From a bacterium (lineage in GTDB: Bacteria; Vulcanimicrobiota; Xenobia; Xenobiales; Xenobiaceae), in assembly GCA_022839105.1 (NCBI GenBank), contig JALHDH010000130.1, forward strand, positions 1 to 16,608: 16,608 bases of DNA, read 5' to 3'. Of this stretch, positions 13,692 through 16,608 are shown in pieces. The notes beneath the pieces are model-generated. The model was given only the letters and a program-made list of their open reading frames with translations. It did not search any database and was not told the DNA's origin. The number at the start of each line of letters is the position of its first letter. Within the stretch, counting starts at the first letter, position 1. The position numbers were made by a program, and so were the translations under genes.

Positions 13692-16505
13692 ATGCCCCTC
13701 CCCCTGCAACCCGGCCTTCTGAAGGCCCAAATCCTGGCGCTGCTCCAGAAGAGGCCCGAGGCCCGAGCCGTGGGCTTTCACTCGGAGCTCGTGTGGGAGG
13801 GCCCCGAGACCATGGAGGTGGAGGGCCGGCGCGTCCGCGTCTGTCCGGCACGCTCGGTCCTGGAGGCCCGCGCCGCGCTGGCCCTGCACCAGGATGCCGA
13901 CCTGCTCGTCCTGCTGACGGCGCTTTCCGACCGGGAACTGGGTCAAGAGGCGATGGCGCGCCTGGAGCGCGGCCGCCTGCTTCCCTTGGAGCCGTGGGAG
14001 GCCGTGCGGGTCCGGATGAAGGCCCGAGAGGTGGACCCCCTGCTGCGGGCCCGGCCGGACCTGGCCCGGGTCCTCATCGATTGCGAGCCGCCGGGTGGCG
14101 ACGCCCGCGAGATGATGGTCCGCGCCTTCCGCGGGCAGCTCGAGCGCCTGGTGGCGGCTGGGGCCGAACTCCGGGAGGCTGCGGCCGAATACCTCCGCCG
14201 CGTGCGCGGCGAGGGGGTGACCCTGGTCCAGGCCTGCGCCGAGGCCGGCCATGCAACTCAAGCCCTCCCGCTGGGGCTGGCCTGCGCGGTGCTCTTCGCG
14301 CCCGCAGCCAAAGGCTTTCCTGAACTGACCGCTGCCGCCGCCCGCCTGGAAGCCTTCGTCGGCCATCGGCCGGTGGGCCCAGGCCCGGGATGGGAATGGG
14401 CCGAGGCCGCGCTGGCGGCGCTGGGTGACCTGGATCCCGAGGAGCGCCGCCGCGCCTTGGAGCAGGGGGACCAGGCCTTGGAGCGGCTGCGGGTGGGCGC
14501 TCTGGCGCACCTCAGCCCGGTCTCGCCGCGTGGGTTCACCCAGCGGGTGGCGGAACTGGCCCAGCTCCTGCGAGCCGCCCTGGAGGCGCCGGCGGGGGTG
14601 AGGGCCGAGGGCGCCCTGCTGGCTGCGGCCGGCTCGGTTCTGGATCACGGCGAGGCGAGCAGCCCGTCGCGGCGGGCCGGGGCCGTGCAGATGGCCATGC
14701 GGCTGGTCCGCTGGCTGGAGGAGGAACCCGATTCGGCCCAGGACCCCTCGGGCCTGGCCGCCTTGGCTGGGCGATACCGGGTCGAAGGGGCCTGGGTCGA
14801 TCGGGCCCGGAACTTCCTGGCCGCGGGGGATCCGCACCCGGACCTGGCGGCCGCCTATGCCCTCCTGGGGCAGCGCGTCCGGGCCGTGCGCGAGCGCCAG
14901 AACCAGTCCTTTGCGCGAGCCCTGGCGGGGTGGACCGAGGCCGGGAGCACGGGCGCGGGCCTTCTCCCGATCGAGCGGGTGCTGGACGAGGTGGTGGTCC
15001 CCCTGGCCCGGTCCCATCGGGTCCTGTTGCTGGTGCTGGACGGCGCCTCCGGGGCGATCGTCTCCGAACTCGAGGAGGACCTGTCCGCCCGGGGCTGGGC
15101 GCGCCGTCGCCCCGAGGCCGGGGCGCTCCCTCCGGTGGTCGCCGCCGTCCCCTCCATCACCGAGGTTTCCCGCGCCAGCCTGCTCAGCGGGCGCCTGGTG
15201 CGAGGCGGCCAGGACCTGGAGAAGGCCAACTTCCGCGACCACGCCGGCCTGCGCTCGGTGGCCCGGGCCGACAGGCCGCCGCTTCTGCATCACAAGGCCG
15301 ACCTGGTCTCGGGCTCCGGCTCCGACCTGAACCCCGAGGTGGCCTCCCGCCTGGCCAGCGACCGTTACAAGGTCCTCGGCGTCGTGGTGAACGCCGTGGA
15401 CGACTTCCTGGCCAAGGACGACCAGTTGGAGCCGCCCTGGAACCTGGACACCCTTCGCCCCCTGGAGGCCATGCTGGAGGCGGCCCGGGAGGCCGGGCGG
15501 GTGGTGGTCCTGGTGGCGGACCACGGCCACGTGCTGGACTACGACAGCGCGCCTGGGGGCGCTGGGGAGGGTGAGCGCTGGCGAACCGCCGATCGACCTC
15601 CTGGCGAGGGCGAGATCCGGCTCCGCGGTTCGCGGGTCCATGCCCAGGAGGTCATCGTCCCCTGGAGCGAGGCCGTCCGCTACTCCCGGCGCCACTGCGG
15701 CTACCACGGAGGGGCCACGCCCCAGGAGATGCTCCCTCCCCTCCTGGTCCTGGCCCCGGCCGGCATGAGCCTGCCAGGGTGGGTGCTGGAGGGGCCCGGT
15801 CTCCCCCCCTGGTGGGATCCCTTTGCCCGCCCCGTGGACCTGGTCGACCTGTCGGAGGAGTCGCTGCGGGCAGAGCCCTCGAAGTCCCAGCCCCCGAAGG
15901 AGCAACTCGACCTCTTCGCGCCCCCTCCGCCAGCCAGCCGCTTGCCGGACTGGGTGCGCGAGCTCTTCCGCTCCGAGAGCCTGGAGGCCCAGGAGCTGCT
16001 GGCCGGTTCCTTCGCGCTGCCCAGGGCCGTCCTGGCCCGCCTCCTGGTCCTGCTGCGCGAGAGCGGAGGCGAGGTCTCGCTGGAGACCCTGCAGAGCCAC
16101 CTCGACCTGCCCGCTGAAGCCGTCTTCGACCAGGTCGCCCGGGCCGGCCAGGTGCTGAACATGGACGGGCACCCCGTCCTCTCGTGCTCGGAGACCCAGG
16201 TGGCGCTCGACTTCTCCCTGCTCCAGAAGTGTTTCGGCCCGCTGGGCAGCGGTGTGGAGATTGAGGTGGACGGCTCTCGGGTTCGGCTGGACCTCCCCAT
16301 GAGCGAGGTCGAGGTCCAGGTGCTCCAGGCCCTGGCCCGGCACGGCCGGCTCACCGAGAAGGACCTGGCGGTGAGCACCGGCCGGCGGCGCATTGGCGGC
16401 GTGGTGGAGACCCTCAGCCTGCGCTTGGAGAAGGCGGGCAAGCCCTGGCTGGTGTGCGAGGGAACCGGCGACGACGGGCGGGTCTACTCGTTCCAGCACC
16501 CCTGA
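13692..16505 (+). CDS. pglZ: BREX type 2 alkaline-phosphatase-superfamily protein PglZ
   Basis: A 937-residue PglZ-domain protein, the defining BREX component. The phosphatase-like core contains VLLLVLDGAS (residues 444-453; metal-ligand D450), VPSITEVSRASLLSG (486-500), VVLVADHGHV (605-614; D610, H611, H613) and YHGGATPQEM (671-680; H672), in the order expected for alkaline phosphatase superfamily metal sites. About 430 residues of helical N-terminal region precede the core, and a region with winged-helix character follows it (roughly 860-937). Size and order fit type 2. It is translated 4 nt after pglY and is almost certainly in the same operon. Related PglZ proteins bind metals; the true substrate is unknown. 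Confidence 0.93.
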   Translation: MPLPLQPGLLKAQILALLQKRPEARAVGFHSELVWEGPETMEVEGRRVRVCPARSVLEARAALALHQDADLLVLLTALSDRELGQEAMARLERGRLLPLEPWEAVRVRMKAREVDPLLRARPDLARVLIDCEPPGGDAREMMVRAFRGQLERLVAAGAELREAAAEYLRRVRGEGVTLVQACAEAGHATQALPLGLACAVLFAPAAKGFPELTAAAARLEAFVGHRPVGPGPGWEWAEAALAALGDLDPEERRRALEQGDQALERLRVGALAHLSPVSPRGFTQRVAELAQLLRAALEAPAGVRAEGALLAAAGSVLDHGEASSPSRRAGAVQMAMRLVRWLEEEPDSAQDPSGLAALAGRYRVEGAWVDRARNFLAAGDPHPDLAAAYALLGQRVRAVRERQNQSFARALAGWTEAGSTGAGLLPIERVLDEVVVPLARSHRVLLLVLDGASGAIVSELEEDLSARGWARRRPEAGALPPVVAAVPSITEVSRASLLSGRLVRGGQDLEKANFRDHAGLRSVARADRPPLLHHKADLVSGSGSDLNPEVASRLASDRYKVLGVVVNAVDDFLAKDDQLEPPWNLDTLRPLEAMLEAAREAGRVVVLVADHGHVLDYDSAPGGAGEGERWRTADRPPGEGEIRLRGSRVHAQEVIVPWSEAVRYSRRHCGYHGGATPQEMLPPLLVLAPAGMSLPGWVLEGPGLPPWWDPFARPVDLVDLSEESLRAEPSKSQPPKEQLDLFAPPPPASRLPDWVRELFRSESLEAQELLAGSFALPRAVLARLLVLLRESGGEVSLETLQSHLDLPAEAVFDQVARAGQVLNMDGHPVLSCSETQVALDFSLLQKCFGPLGSGVEIEVDGSRVRLDLPMSEVEVQVLQALARHGRLTEKDLAVSTGRRRIGGVVETLSLRLEKAGKPWLVCEGTGDDGRVYSFQHP

Positions 16506-16512
16506 GGCCGTT

Positions 16513-16541
16513 GCGCCCGGAGGGGCCGGCCCCCAGGGCGC
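16513..16541 (+). other. Strong hairpin between pglZ and brxD
   Basis: GCGCCC at 16513-16518 pairs with GGGCGC at 16536-16541, and the enclosed segment holds the self-complementary GGGGCCGGCCCC at 16522-16533. There is no T-run, so this is more likely an mRNA-stability or attenuation hairpin than a classic terminator, and the next gene is probably still in the operon. Confidence 0.5.
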
Positions 16542-16554
16542 GAAGCCCGCAATC

Positions 16555-16608
16555 GTGTTGACTCGCGACCTGGCCCTGTCGATCGTCCACGCCCTGCGCG
16601 CCGGCACC
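16555..16608 (+). CDS. brxD: Start of probable BrxD ATPase gene (partial)
   Basis: From GTG at 16555 the frame is open to the window edge (18 codons, 17 ending in G or C) and reads LTRDLALSIVHALRAGT after the first residue. BrxD (DUF2791-type ATPase) proteins begin with a short helix of the type IxxALRxGTxP, and brxD is the gene expected after pglZ in BREX type 2. The identification rests on 18 codons plus position. The 49-nt gap from pglZ is occupied by a hairpin. Confidence 0.5.
   Translation, partial: MLTRDLALSIVHALRAGT

Noticed and set aside
10982..16607. Long minus-strand reading frames opposite pglY and pglZ (872 and 1041 codons)
   Set aside because: They are low-complexity Gly/Arg/Gln-rich translations opposite genes with clear motifs, an effect of high GC at third codon positions.

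Overview
This is a GC-rich bacterial window, about 70 % GC in the lines counted in the right-hand genes. It is an anti-phage defence island built around part of a BREX type 2 operon. The right third holds pglY and pglZ and the first 18 codons of what looks like brxD, all on the + strand and closely spaced. This is the usual type 2 order. The organism cannot be named from the window. High GC, G/C-ending codons and Shine-Dalgarno starts are all that can be seen; a soil-type or myxobacteria-like host is only a guess.

Left to right: (1) bases 1-60 are the last 19 codons of an unidentified + strand gene. (2) 203-2280 is a two-gene operon of an SMC/ABC-like AAA ATPase and a small TOPRIM/DUF4276-like protein, a pairing seen in OLD, Gabija and PARIS-type defence. 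(3) 3854 down to 2496 (minus strand) is a three-gene toxin-antitoxin-chaperone (TAC) operon: HigB/RelE-like toxin, Xre antitoxin with a long C-terminal extension, and a SecB-like chaperone. (4) 9890 down to 4052 (minus strand) is a two-gene unit of a class II Fic protein and a 1513-residue STAND NTPase with an N-terminal PD-(D/E)xK nuclease domain, resembling an Avs-type sensor-effector. (5) 10004-16608 is pglY, pglZ and partial brxD.

The most unusual structure is a 47-nt palindromic element present three times, always in the same orientation: at 72-118, 2384-2430 and 9880-9926. The copies sit at the junctions between modules: before the ATPase/TOPRIM pair, between that pair and the minus-strand cargo, and between that cargo and pglY. 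Each has two 14-nt arms around a 19-nt loop, and the arms differ between copies by compensatory changes. The third copy also supplies the start codon of the Fic gene. The layout suggests that two cargo blocks (about 119-2430 and 2431-9926) were placed next to, or into, a BREX operon at these elements. Whether the elements are recombination sites, REP-like repeats or regulatory hairpins cannot be settled from one window.

Functionally the window stacks a non-abortive first line (BREX) with several probable sense-and-shut-down modules (ATPase/TOPRIM, TAC, STAND nuclease, Fic). No rRNA, tRNA, CRISPR array or transposase gene was seen, and no gene-free stretch exceeds 300 bases.
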